This document shows positions 27,253-37,200 of a stretch of 38,774 nucleotides of DNA, one piece after another. Position 1 is the first letter of the stretch, and the number at the start of each line of letters is the position of its first letter. The notes under the pieces are model-generated. The model did no database searches and was not told the origin of the DNA. It was given only the letters and a program-made list of their open reading frames with translations. The DNA comes from Syntrophomonadaceae bacterium (GTDB lineage: Bacteria > Bacillota > Dethiobacteria > DTU022). The position numbers were made by a program, and so were the translations under genes. The stretch lies in the NCBI GenBank assembly GCA_007130825.1, contig SLRT01000026.1:1-38774 (forward strand). The letters run 5' to 3'.

Positions 27253-28812
27253 ATGTCTGAAAAAACCTATCAAACAGAAACCGAAAGGCTGCGCTCTTTA
27301 AAAGAAAAAGCAAGGCTTGGCGGAGGGGAAAAAGCGATCGAAAAACAGCACAGCCGGGGCAAACTGACTGCCAGGGAAAGACTCGAAGTTCTCCTTGACC
27401 CCGGCAGTTTCGTTGAGTTTAACACCCTCGCTGAACATCAATGTCACGATTTCGATATGCAGAAGAAAAAGTTTCCCGGTGACGGGGTGGTAACCGGTTA
27501 CGGCACTATTGACGGCAGATTGGTCTTTGTCTTCTCTGAAGATGTTACTGTCCTTGGCGGATCGGTCGGCGCAACTCATGGAGCAAAGATTTGTTATACC
27601 ATAGACAAGGCGATTACGGTCGGCGCACCTTTAATCGGGCTATATGAATCCGGCGGGGGCAGGATCCATGAAGGTTTCGCCGCTTCTCGCAATGTGGCCG
27701 GAATGTTTCATTATAATACCAAGGCATCCGGTGTGATCCCGCAGATCTCGGCAATCATGGGAACCTGTGCCGGGGTGGCTGTTTATTCGCCGGCTATAAC
27801 CGATTTTATTTTCATGGTTGAAAACACCAGCCAGATGTTTATAACCGGGCCGGGCGTGATCAGGTCGGTTATGGGCGAGCAGGTGGACATAGAAAGCCTC
27901 GGTGGGGCTAAAATACACTCCGAAACGAGCGGCAACGCCCACTTCGTTTACCCGGATGACCAAGAATGCCTCCAGGGTATCAGGAAGCTGCTCAGTTTTC
28001 TCCCTCCCAATAATATTGAAGATCCCCCGATATTTAATACCGGGGATGACCCCAACAGAAGCTGCGAAGACCTGATGGAAATTGTGCCCGATGACTTTCG
28101 CGTTCCCTACGATGTCAAGCAGGTTATTTACCGGATTGCTGATAATGGTGAATTTTTGGAAATTCTCCCGAATTATGCTACCACGTTAGTGATCGGCTTT
28201 GCCAGACTTGACGGCAGCACGGTCGGTATCATAGCCAACCAACCGCTGGTCATGGCCGGCTGCCTGGACATTGACTCTTCCGATAAAGGCGCCCGGTTCA
28301 TCCGGTTCTGCGACGCTTTTAATATTCCCCTTTTAAACCTGGTTGATGTCCCCGGGTTCCTGCCCGGAAAAGATCAGGAGTACGGCGGAATTATCAGGCA
28401 CGGCGCTAAAATGCTCTACGCCTTTTCTGAAGCTACCGTGCCCAAGGTTACCCTGAACATGCGGAAAAACTACGGTGGCGCGGTTATGGCCATGTGCTGC
28501 AAGGGCACTGAAGTAGACCAGATGTTTGCCTGGCCCATAGCCCAACCGGTTGTCCTGGAGACAGCATCTGCTGTAGACATCATCTTCAAGAAAGAGTTGA
28601 CAGAGGCAGAAGACCAGGCCGCAGAGAGGGATAAAAGGATCCGGGAGTACGACTATTACTACTCCAACCCCTTTAACCCCGCCGGCAAAATGCTGCTTGA
28701 TGATGTGATCGAACCGCAGGATACCAGATCCCGGATAATTTCCGCCCTGCGCATGATGAAAACCAAACATGAGGAAAAACCCCGGAGAAAACACGGCAAT
28801 ATTCCACTTTGA
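27253..28812 (+). CDS. Acyl-CoA carboxylase carboxyltransferase subunit (propionyl-CoA carboxylase beta / methylmalonyl-CoA decarboxylase alpha-like)
   Basis: 519 aa; GKLTARERLEVLLDPGSFVEF, GGSVGATHGAKI, YESGGGRIHEG, DVPGFLPGKDQEYGGIIRHGAKMLYAFSEATVPKVTLNMRKNYGGAVMAM. Confidence 0.94.
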   Translation: MSEKTYQTETERLRSLKEKARLGGGEKAIEKQHSRGKLTARERLEVLLDPGSFVEFNTLAEHQCHDFDMQKKKFPGDGVVTGYGTIDGRLVFVFSEDVTVLGGSVGATHGAKICYTIDKAITVGAPLIGLYESGGGRIHEGFAASRNVAGMFHYNTKASGVIPQISAIMGTCAGVAVYSPAITDFIFMVENTSQMFITGPGVIRSVMGEQVDIESLGGAKIHSETSGNAHFVYPDDQECLQGIRKLLSFLPPNNIEDPPIFNTGDDPNRSCEDLMEIVPDDFRVPYDVKQVIYRIADNGEFLEILPNYATTLVIGFARLDGSTVGIIANQPLVMAGCLDIDSSDKGARFIRFCDAFNIPLLNLVDVPGFLPGKDQEYGGIIRHGAKMLYAFSEATVPKVTLNMRKNYGGAVMAMCCKGTEVDQMFAWPIAQPVVLETASAVDIIFKKELTEAEDQAAERDKRIREYDYYYSNPFNPAGKMLLDDVIEPQDTRSRIISALRMMKTKHEEKPRRKHGNIPL

Positions 28813-28832
28813 TACTTTTTTAGATCAAAGTG
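28805..28832. other. Hairpin overlapping the carboxyltransferase stop codon
   Basis: CACTTTGAT (28805-28813) pairs with ATCAAAGTG (28824-28832), 9-bp perfect stem containing the TGA stop; lies between convergent genes. Confidence 0.6.
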
Positions 28833-28920
28833 CAGGCCTTGAAAATATTACAGGCCTATCCCGGATAAAGTATGATGGCTTTCCAACCGAGAGCTTTCCA
28901 ATCTAATGTTAATGTGCGGT

Positions 28921-29859
28921 TTATGGCCGTAAAATTTTTTCTACAATTTGCCTGGCAGCAGAATACGGGTCGACAGATCCGTATTTTGCTTTTTCCAATA
29001 GCTGCTGCAGCATAGCGTTTTCTTCCAGGGAACGATTGACTTCTTTCTTTAACAACTCCTGGACCAACTCCATGGTCTGATCTTGGCTGCGTTCCCGGCG
29101 AAGCTGATCAAAAAGTCCGCTTTCTTTTAAGAACTCCCGGTGAGAGACCACCGCCTGGTAAAGTTCTGCAATCCCCTCGTTCCCGGTGGCAACTGTGGAA
29201 ACAACAAGGGGTTTCCATGCGCTCATATACCTGGAGGCGGCATCTTTCAGTTCCTGCACAGTTTTATCCGCCCCCTCGCGATCAGCCATATTGAGCACAA
29301 AAATATCGGCTATCTCCATCAATCCGGCTTTTAACATCTGGATACTGTCACCCATTCCCGGCACAAAAACTACCAGCACTGTGTCGGCAATTCTTTTAAC
29401 ATCAAGCTGAGACTGGCCCACTCCTGCGCTTTCGACGATAATTATATCCTTGCCGGCAGCGTCAAGCAGCTTGATCGCTTCCCTGGTGGTCGGGGAGATC
29501 CCCCCCAACCTATCCTGCGCCGAAAGGCTGCGGATAAATACTCCGGGGTCAAGGCTGTGTTCTTCCATGCGCAAACGGTCTCCAAGCAGCGCACCCCCGG
29601 AAAAAGGGCTGGTCGGATCAACGCATAGCAGACCCAGGGTAAAACCCAGCTCCCTGAGGTGAGCTATCAGGCGGCTGATCAGCGTGCTTTTTCCCGCCCC
29701 CGGCGGCCCGGTAATGCCCAGGACAAAAGCATTCCCGGTATAGGGTTCAATTTCTTTGATGATCTGGACCCTTTTTTCTTCGTCTTCCAAAAAAGTAATC
29801 AGTCTGCCCAGCGAATAAGCGTTTCCCTGCACGCTTTCTTCAATCATTTTTTTGTACAT
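28921..29859 (-). CDS. meaB: MeaB/ArgK-like G-protein chaperone of B12-dependent acyl-CoA mutase
   Basis: 312 aa; LGITGPPGAGKSTLISRL (Walker A), VDPTSPFSGGALLGDRLRM, ESAGVGQSQLDVKRIADTVLVV, LNMADREGAD. Confidence 0.94.
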   Translation of the reverse strand: MYKKMIEESVQGNAYSLGRLITFLEDEEKRVQIIKEIEPYTGNAFVLGITGPPGAGKSTLISRLIAHLRELGFTLGLLCVDPTSPFSGGALLGDRLRMEEHSLDPGVFIRSLSAQDRLGGISPTTREAIKLLDAAGKDIIIVESAGVGQSQLDVKRIADTVLVVFVPGMGDSIQMLKAGLMEIADIFVLNMADREGADKTVQELKDAASRYMSAWKPLVVSTVATGNEGIAELYQAVVSHREFLKESGLFDQLRRERSQDQTMELVQELLKKEVNRSLEENAMLQQLLEKAKYGSVDPYSAARQIVEKILRP

Positions 29860-30058
29860 ACTCCAATACTGCCTTTCCCTCTGCTTGACAAAGCGTTTAT
29901 TAAATCACCGTTAACAGGCCACAAACCCAGGCAGGCATGACTCAAGCATATCAAAAATAGTTTTTCTGCTTCAGGGACATCTATCTGAGTATGCCTGGAA
30001 AAAACAACCACAGTAACTGCAAACAAAAGTGCTCTTGCCTGAAAAAAACCGCTCTAGA

Positions 30059-31429
30059 TTAATTATTCGGATCCAGCTCAATATACTGCGTTTTGTTCTC
30101 TTTTCGTTCCAATGAATAAGGAGAAACAAAGAAGATCTCCGGGCGTACCCTGTTTACACTACTCATATCCTCCTCAATTTCATGTTTTAATTTATCCAGC
30201 GCGCTTCCTTCAAGGCCTTCTCCGCGTTCTATTTTTATTTTCAGGGGCGGCTCCACCTTGGGGCCGGGTCGATCCAATACGATCCGGAAAGCACCGGTTA
30301 CCCGTGGCATATATTTTACCAACAAATCTTTGATCGCAGAAGGATAAACATTTACCCCTTTGACAATGAGCATGTCATCTGTTCTTCCAATTACTTTTAT
30401 GCGCATCCCCGGGCCGCCGCAATGGCAGGGGTCGGTATGAATCTGTAAAATATCCCCCAGGCGATAACGAAGAAACGGCGTGCCTTCCCAGTCCAGCCAG
30501 GTAAAAACCTGTTCTCCCGTAACGCCTTCAGTAAGTTCAAGGGGTCTGCCTGTCTCCGGATCTATAAGCTCAAGGTAGCAGTAATCCTCTGACAGAAAAT
30601 GCATGCCGTAGTAGCGGTCACTATCACAGGAAATACAATGCAAGGGTTGCACAGCGCCGTTAATATCAAAGAGCCGGGTACCGTAAGCTTCCTCCATTTT
30701 TTTCTTAAACTCCGGCACCCCCGCACCGGGTTCTCCCCCGCAGACCAAAAAGTTCAACCCCAATTCACGGATCGGTTTACCCAGGACATCTCCCGCCTGC
30801 TCAGCCAGGTATTCTGCAAAGGAGGGGGTGCAAAAAAGCGCATCAGCTTTTATAAGTTGCGCACTTTCCAGTAAACGCCTACTCCTGGCTTCCGCGCCTA
30901 CCGGAACTACACACACCCCGTAATCCCATAGGGCATCGACCACCGGTACGCCTCCCGCAAACATGCTCAATCCAAAACCGTTAATGACAATGTGGCCCGG
31001 TTGCAGGCCAATAAATCTGTACTTGCGAGCATTCAGCATGTTGGTAACTTTTATGTCATTCTTGGTCAGCGTATATATTGTGGGAGTTCCGGATGTTCCG
31101 GATGTAAAGCTGAGTCTTACGATTTTATCCAGCGGGGCGCAGGCGAGCATTCCGAAAGGATGTCCAAATTGCGCTGTTGACTCTTCCTGCGCCGCCCTGT
31201 GTTCATCTTTATCCATGAAAGGAACGTGGTGAAAATCATCCCATGTCTTTATATCGCCGGGCTCAATCCCGGCTGCATCCAATTTCCGTTGATAAAATAT
31301 GGAGTTTTTATAATTATAGGAGACCTGTTTTTTAATTTTTTCCAGTTGGATCTCATTTATTTCCTCCCTGGAACTTGTTTTTAGTTTTTCTACCCAGCAA
31401 TCACCTGTGTTTAACCCCTTTTTAAGCAA
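30059..31429 (-). CDS. Phenylacetate-CoA ligase family (PaaK-like) ligase, second paralogue
   Basis: LSFTSGTSGTPTIYTLTKNDIK, LRYRLGDILQIHTDPCHCGGPGMRIKVIGRTDDMLIVKGVNVYPSAIKDLL. Track ORF extends to 31531, but a TTG at 31429 preceded by AAAGGAG at 7-nt spacing gives a more typical N-terminus; ATG at 31456 is an alternative. Confidence 0.85.
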   Translation of the reverse strand: MLKKGLNTGDCWVEKLKTSSREEINEIQLEKIKKQVSYNYKNSIFYQRKLDAAGIEPGDIKTWDDFHHVPFMDKDEHRAAQEESTAQFGHPFGMLACAPLDKIVRLSFTSGTSGTPTIYTLTKNDIKVTNMLNARKYRFIGLQPGHIVINGFGLSMFAGGVPVVDALWDYGVCVVPVGAEARSRRLLESAQLIKADALFCTPSFAEYLAEQAGDVLGKPIRELGLNFLVCGGEPGAGVPEFKKKMEEAYGTRLFDINGAVQPLHCISCDSDRYYGMHFLSEDYCYLELIDPETGRPLELTEGVTGEQVFTWLDWEGTPFLRYRLGDILQIHTDPCHCGGPGMRIKVIGRTDDMLIVKGVNVYPSAIKDLLVKYMPRVTGAFRIVLDRPGPKVEPPLKIKIERGEGLEGSALDKLKHEIEEDMSSVNRVRPEIFFVSPYSLERKENKTQYIELDPNN

Positions 31430-31495
31430 AAGAACGACTCCTTTACGATTTAGCATGAACAAAATATCTATAATAGCCTGCAAGACCGGTTGTAG

Positions 31496-31530
31496 GGCCC
31501 TTAAACCTGAAGTGCTGCGCATTTTTGGCA
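31496..31530 (-). repeat. 35-bp repeat, copy B (inverted relative to 2-36)
   Basis: Reverse complement TGCCAAAAATGCGCAGCACTTCAGGTTTAAGGGCC matches copy A at 34/35 positions. Confidence 0.9.
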
Positions 31531-31717
31531 AGTCTTTTTTAAGCGATCCTGCAAACTCCCATTTAGAATACGTTTAGCAGGGTTCATTATCAAATCCAAC
31601 TTTATGGCACTGGCTCATCCAGGTTGGGTTAAATATAGAACAAATGAAATAAAAAAGGGCATCAGATTATGATCCGTAACATAAGAGTCCTGATCTTCTG
31701 CTATTTTATCTTTCGAT

Positions 31718-31747
31718 CAGTCTAAACACAAACAGTCTAAACACAAA
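31718..31747 (+). repeat. Perfect 15-bp tandem duplication
   Basis: CAGTCTAAACACAAA repeated twice (31718-31732, 31733-31747). Confidence 0.9.
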
Positions 31748-31769
31748 CCGGCGCCAACAGGGCCTGTTT

Positions 31770-32186
31770 CTACTTGCCCGTGCCTTGCTTTCTCCTGTAA
31801 CCAAGACCCTGAAAAACAGCAATTATATTGCCTTTTTCATCATTGATTTGCACAGAATATGATCCAAACTTCGGTGTCAGTGTAATCAACTTGCCCTCTG
31901 CAATAAGAGTGCCGCTGGAGACCGCTTTGAAGTATGAAATACTGGCACTGATGGATACAGCGCTCTGATCATGGACATAGCCGAGAGCGCCGAAAACCAG
32001 GTCGGCTAAGGTAAACAAGGCCCCTCCATGAACAATGTTTACACCGTTTAAATGGTGTTCTTTTATGGTCAGTTTGGCTCTGGCACTTTTAGCGGTGATT
32101 TCCACCATCTCTATGCCGACGTGTTTTGAAAAATTATCATTCTCATAGAAATTATAGATACCGGTTATGCTATTTTCATTTTCCAT
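31770..32186 (-). CDS. PaaI-family hotdog-fold thioesterase
   Basis: 138 aa; NGVNIVHGGALFTLADLVFGALGYVHDQSAVSISASISYFKAV. Confidence 0.9.
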   Translation of the reverse strand: MENENSITGIYNFYENDNFSKHVGIEMVEITAKSARAKLTIKEHHLNGVNIVHGGALFTLADLVFGALGYVHDQSAVSISASISYFKAVSSGTLIAEGKLITLTPKFGSYSVQINDEKGNIIAVFQGLGYRRKQGTGK

Positions 32187-32401
32187 TCAGCCTTCTCCTT
32201 ATATCTTCTCTCGTTTCCAGGCATTAGTTTACGTGGTTTTGCCGTCACGGTTCCGATATCAGGGGAACAATAAATTAAGGTAATTATAACACATCACCGC
32301 TTAACGCCGAAGCGAACCGGCCCAAAGCTGATTTTTCCTTTGTGCCTCCCAGCACTGTTTTTATGCCGGGGCGGTAAGGTGATCAAACCTTTCAAAAAGA
32401 C

Positions 32402-32586
32402 TTTCAAAAGCAAGTGATTTTTAAGGCGCTCAAAAAAAAACCGATCCGGGCCCATGCCCACCGGGCAGATGATATTTTAACCGCGATAAGAATCGCCGGG
32501 AATTTGACCTGGATATTTCCATCGAACACTGTACTGAAGGTCTTGAAATAGCCAGGTTTATTAAACTTGAAATAATTTTATCTTAA
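32402..32586 (+). pseudogene. Frameshifted remnant of an amidohydrolase (imidazolonepropionase-like) gene
   Basis: Frame 1 reads FQKQVIFKALKKKPIRAHAHRADDILTAIRIA (to 32497); then, after a frame change, EFDLDISIEHCTEGLEIARFIKLEIILS* (32500-32586). RAHAHRADDI..AIRIA-EF-LDISIEHCTEG matches the amidohydrolase pattern I recognise. Confidence 0.75.
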
Positions 32587-32734
32587 TCGACGACCCGGAA
32601 CAGGCGCACAAGAGTGATTTAAAGCGCGCATATAAATATCAGCGCAACAATGCAGCTACCTCCTTGTCCCGCTGAAAAACGCGCATCTTTAAGGAGTGAT
32701 CAAGAACCCGGCCCCTTAAAACACTTGCGGATAG

Positions 32735-33619
32735 CTAAAGACCCGCCGCTTCCAAAATATCAGGGACCGCCTCTTCCCGGTTAATGGCCATGATGTGAAC
32801 TCCGTCGCAGAGGGAGTCTTTCTTTAATGCGGCAATCATGCGGCCTGCAATTTCTATGCCCTTATTAAGGGCTCCTCCTTTCGGTGCGCTGCTTAACTCA
32901 TCGATGAGGTTCTGCGGCACAAAAATTCCGGGGACATTTTCTGTCATATACTTAGCCATCCTCGCAGAAGTAAGCAGGACAATACCGGCTAAAATTTTTA
33001 CCGGGAACCCGCGGGCATAATCCATAAACCTGGTAAAGTTTTCCAGATCATAGATAGCCTGGGTTTGAAAAAATTCGGCACCCGCATCGACCTTTTTTTC
33101 AAATTTGTTATACTGGGGTTCCCAGGGATCGGCTTCCGGGGTTACTATCGCTCCCTTGCAAAAGGCTGTTTCTCCATTCAAGGCATTACCACCCAGGTCT
33201 TTTTTCTCCTCCAGGAAATCAATCGCCCGCAACAACTGCACCGAATCCAGTTCAAATATGCCCCTGGCCTGTTTGTGGTCCCCAACAGTCATGGCGTCTC
33301 CGGTAAGGCAAAGAACATTTTCAATTCCCCTGGTATAAGCAAGGAGTAAATCTGCCTGCAGGGCGATCTGGTTGCGGTCGCGGCAGGTCATCTGCAGGAT
33401 GGGTTCCCCACCCCTTTCTTTAACAGCAAGACATCCCCCCAGGGAAGGAAAGCGCATTACCGAACTCTGGTGATCAGTTACATTCAAAGCATCAACCTTA
33501 TCGTTAAGCAATTCAATGTGGTGAAACATCTGCTCCAGGTCTGTACCTTTAGGAGGAGCAATTTCTGCTGTTACCACAAACTTGCCGGAATCAAGTAACT
33601 GCTTAAATTTCATACCCAT
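32735..33619 (-). CDS. metF: 5,10-methylenetetrahydrofolate reductase
   Basis: 294 aa; FVVTAEIAPPKGTD, LNVTDHQSSVMRF, CRDRNQIALQADLL, VLCLTGDA, EFFQTQAIYDLENF. Confidence 0.93.
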   Translation of the reverse strand: MGMKFKQLLDSGKFVVTAEIAPPKGTDLEQMFHHIELLNDKVDALNVTDHQSSVMRFPSLGGCLAVKERGGEPILQMTCRDRNQIALQADLLLAYTRGIENVLCLTGDAMTVGDHKQARGIFELDSVQLLRAIDFLEEKKDLGGNALNGETAFCKGAIVTPEADPWEPQYNKFEKKVDAGAEFFQTQAIYDLENFTRFMDYARGFPVKILAGIVLLTSARMAKYMTENVPGIFVPQNLIDELSSAPKGGALNKGIEIAGRMIAALKKDSLCDGVHIMAINREEAVPDILEAAGL

Positions 33620-34278
33620 TGCTCCATCTCCTTTTGCTCCAAAATTTTCACCCTGGGCCTGGGTACTACCTGTGCATTTCTCGGAGGATGGTAGTGTCTC
33701 ATTAAATCAAGCCTGTCCTGTTCTTTCAACCTGTTGTAAATCAGGGTGAAGGCACAATCTCTTTCCTGATCCACTTCACATTTGCCTTTGTCAGTCCCGC
33801 CACAGGGTCCGTTTAACAAGCCTTTATGGCAGGCAGTAACCGGACATATCCCGGCTGTATAGCCTAAAATGCACTGGCCGCACTGGGCACAGGCTTCCAT
33901 ATAATAACCGGGGTGTTCTTCCAATCCGATGAAGAGGGTGTCGAGAGCCGGAAGAACAGCTTTGTCCAGGTAAAAATTTAAACGCTGCACTCCCAGTGCA
34001 CAGGCCATGACCAGGATACCGTTTGCTCCCTGGATTGCAGCTTCATTTTCACTGACAGAAGCGGCGGTCATTTCATCACATGCCGTTGGAATTACTGTCG
34101 AACCGGTTATCAAAAGGCCCGATCCCTGGAGTTTTTCCCTTAGTTCGGAAACCTGTTCTATCCCCCCGGTTTGAAGCACCGTGGCACATGTCCCGCAGCC
34201 GACGACAAAAACCCGGTTGCAAAACTTCAGCTGCTGCAGAATTTCTTCGTAAGGCTTTTGCCTGGTTATTGTTTTCAT
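33610..34278 (-). CDS. metV: Methylenetetrahydrofolate reductase C-terminal-like zinc/Cys-rich protein (MetV-like)
   Basis: 222 aa; VVGCGTCATVLQTGG, CAQCGQCILGYTAGICPVTACHKGLLNGPCGGTDKGKCEVD; overlaps metF start. Confidence 0.9.
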   Translation of the reverse strand: MKTITRQKPYEEILQQLKFCNRVFVVGCGTCATVLQTGGIEQVSELREKLQGSGLLITGSTVIPTACDEMTAASVSENEAAIQGANGILVMACALGVQRLNFYLDKAVLPALDTLFIGLEEHPGYYMEACAQCGQCILGYTAGICPVTACHKGLLNGPCGGTDKGKCEVDQERDCAFTLIYNRLKEQDRLDLMRHYHPPRNAQVVPRPRVKILEQKEMEQWV

Positions 34279-34291
34279 GCCATAACCTCCC

Positions 34292-37200
34292 TTAACTTTC
34301 CAAGTCGCACCTGAGGCACCGTTTTGATTCGCGCACAGCTTCTTCTTCCACGTAACTCAGCTCGGTTTCTTTGAAGCTGTGCTTTCTTTCTTCCACAGCA
34401 AGCCGCGGTATCTTTGGCCTGTACTGCGGTTTCCATACATCTTCCTCCAGTTCATCATCTGTCTGCTCCGGTTCTTCTTCCTTTTTTCCGTCTTCCAGGG
34501 TATAAACATCCTTGCGCAGGTCATAGATTAAAACCCTGGACGGGTCATCTTTAAAATATTTATCAATTGCCAGCGCGCCCCTTCTTCCGGCGCTGATGGC
34601 CTCGATAACCATACCCGGCCCGGAGACAAAATCACCCCCGGCAAATACGCCGGTAACATTGGTTGACAACCTGTTCTCATCGACCAGCAGGGTCTCCAGC
34701 CTGGAACGTTCCAGGGCGCTGTCCGGAGGCAAAAATGAAAGGTCCGGAGCCTGCCCTACCGATGCGAATACCGTATCTGCTTCGGCAAAGAAATCGGCCC
34801 CGGCCACGGGAACAGGACGGCGCCTTCCGTCTCTTCCGGGTTCACCAAGCTCCATCCTGGTGCACTGCAAACCGTTTACCTTCCAGTTGCTGCTGACGAT
34901 ACGGGTGGGGCTGACAAGAAAATTAATTTTTACTCCTTCAGTCAGAGCTTCTTCATATTCAACTTCTGAAACCGGCATTTCTTCCCTGGTCCGGCGGTAA
35001 AATATTTCCACTTCTTTTGCCCCCATGCGGACAGCAGTGCGGGCGGTATCCAAAGCTACGTTGCCTCCCCCGATGACAATTACTTTTTCCCCGATTTGAA
35101 CTGGTTTGCCTGTCTTGACATCCCTTAGAAAACGCAGACCGTAGTAGAACCCTTCAAGATCTTCCAGTTCGCCGGGAATACCCATCTTCTGGCTTTTTTG
35201 CGCGCCGGCGGCAATAAACACTGCATCATAGCCACTTTTTTTGAGGTCATCAATGGTAAAGTTGACGTTAACCGGGCTGTTATATTTTATTTCCACGCCG
35301 CGTTTTTTTATATGCTCTATCTCTTCCCGGATAACTTCGTCCGGCAACCGAAATTCAGGGATGGCTACGGAAAGCATGCCCCCACCCACCGGCAGAGCTT
35401 CGAAAACGGTGACACTGTATCCCATCTGGGCTAAGAAGTAAGCAGCGGAAAGGCCGCAGGGGCCCGCCCCTACTACAGCAACTTTTTGCGGCTTCGATGT
35501 GGGAAAGGGCCGGGGGAGAGGGATTTTCTTAATATTATCGGAATACCAGTCGGCTGCAAAACGCTTCAGCGCCCTGATGGCCAGGGAGTCATCCAGTTCA
35601 CCCCGGCGGCAGCGCAGCTCACAGGGGTGATGACAAATTCGGCCGCAGATAGCAGGAAAAGGATTGCGTTCTCTGATTATCTCTACGGCTTCCGGGAATT
35701 CTTGCCGGGATATGGCTTCGAGGTAACGGGGGACATCCACTCCCACGGGGCAGGTATGTTGACAGGGCGAGATCATTAAAGCATCGCAGACTGCTGCCGG
35801 ACATTTCTTTTCTTTTATATGAGCTTCGTACTCTTCCCTGAAATACTCAAGAGTAGTCAGCACCGGGTTGGGACAAGTCTGCCCCAAACCGCACAGTGAC
35901 CCCTCCTTAACCGTCTTTGCAATTCTAAGCAGGGTATCAATATCACCGTCTTTTCCCAGACCTTGTGTTATGCGGGTCAGTATTTCCAGCATTTGCCTTG
36001 TACCCAGGCGGCATGGAGTGCATTTTCCGCAGGATTCGGATTGGGTGAAGCTGATAAAATAACGGGCTATCTCCACCATGCATGTGCTTTCATCCATGAC
36101 CACCATACCACCTGAACCCATAATCGAACCCAGCCGGGACAGGTTTTCAAACTCAACCGGTGTATCCATGTAAGGCGCCGGTATACATCCTCCTGAAGGC
36201 CCCCCTGTCTGTACCGCTTTGAATTTTTTCCCGCGGGGTATACCGCCGCCGATATCAAAAACAATGGTCGAAAGTGGCGTTCCGGCAGGCACTTCCACCA
36301 GCCCGCTGTTGGAAACTTTTCCTGTCAGGGCAAAAACCACGGTACCATTGCATTTTTCAGTGCCGATTGAAGAAAACCAATTTGCCCCGCGGCCGATAAT
36401 GGCAGCAACCGCAGCCAGGCTTTTTACGTTATTTATTATTGTGGGTTTATTATCCAAACCGGACTGGGCCGGAAAAGGTGGCCGCGGCCGGGGCATGCCG
36501 CGGCGGCTTTCTATTGAAGAAATGAGAGCAGTTTCTTCACCGCATACGAATGATCCGGCTCCCTCTTTAACATTTATAGTAAAATTAAAGCCGGAACCAA
36601 GGATATCTTTCCCCAAAAACCCTTTTTCTTCGGCCTGTTTCAGGGCCAGGCGCAGACGTTTCACTGCCAGGGGATATTCGGCGCGGATATAAATAAAACC
36701 TTCGTCGGCGCCGACTGCATAACCGGCCAGGGTAAGCCCCTCAACCACTGCATGGGGATCGGCTTCCAGTATTGAGCGGTCCATGAAAGCCCCGGGGTCA
36801 CCTTCATCTGCATTACAAATAACATATTTCTTGCTTCCCGGGGCATTTGAACAAAATTCCCATTTAAGAGCTGTGGGAAAACCTGCGCCCCCTCGTCCGC
36901 GCAGCCCGGCTTTCTTTATTTCATCGATAACCTGGTGGGAGGTCATTTCTGACAGGGCTTTTCCTAAAGCCTTGTATCTGCCATTATCAATAGATTGTTC
37001 AATTTTTTCCGGGTTAATGTGCCCGCAGTTTTGCAAGATAATACGCTGCTGTTTTTGATAAAAATTAACATCTTTGTAATAAGGAACAGCTTTTTCACTG
37101 ACCGGATCGCGGTAGAAGAGGCGCTCAACCGGAACACCGTCTTTAAGGTGTGCTGCGGCTATTTCAGCCGCATCCTCGGGCTGGACACGAGTATAAAAAA

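Noticed and set aside
29844-30026. 60-aa minus-strand ORF overlapping the meaB start
   Set aside because: Could be a coupled small protein, but no motif or RBS support; not annotated.
31651-31700. Possible imperfect terminator downstream of the thioesterase gene (minus strand, ending in a T-run)
   Set aside because: The stem is interrupted by a large bulge and I could not support a stable fold.
36219-36692. 157-aa plus-strand ORF and many other 60-180 aa ORFs opposite strong CDSs
   Set aside because: All lie antisense to well-supported genes and show no family signatures.
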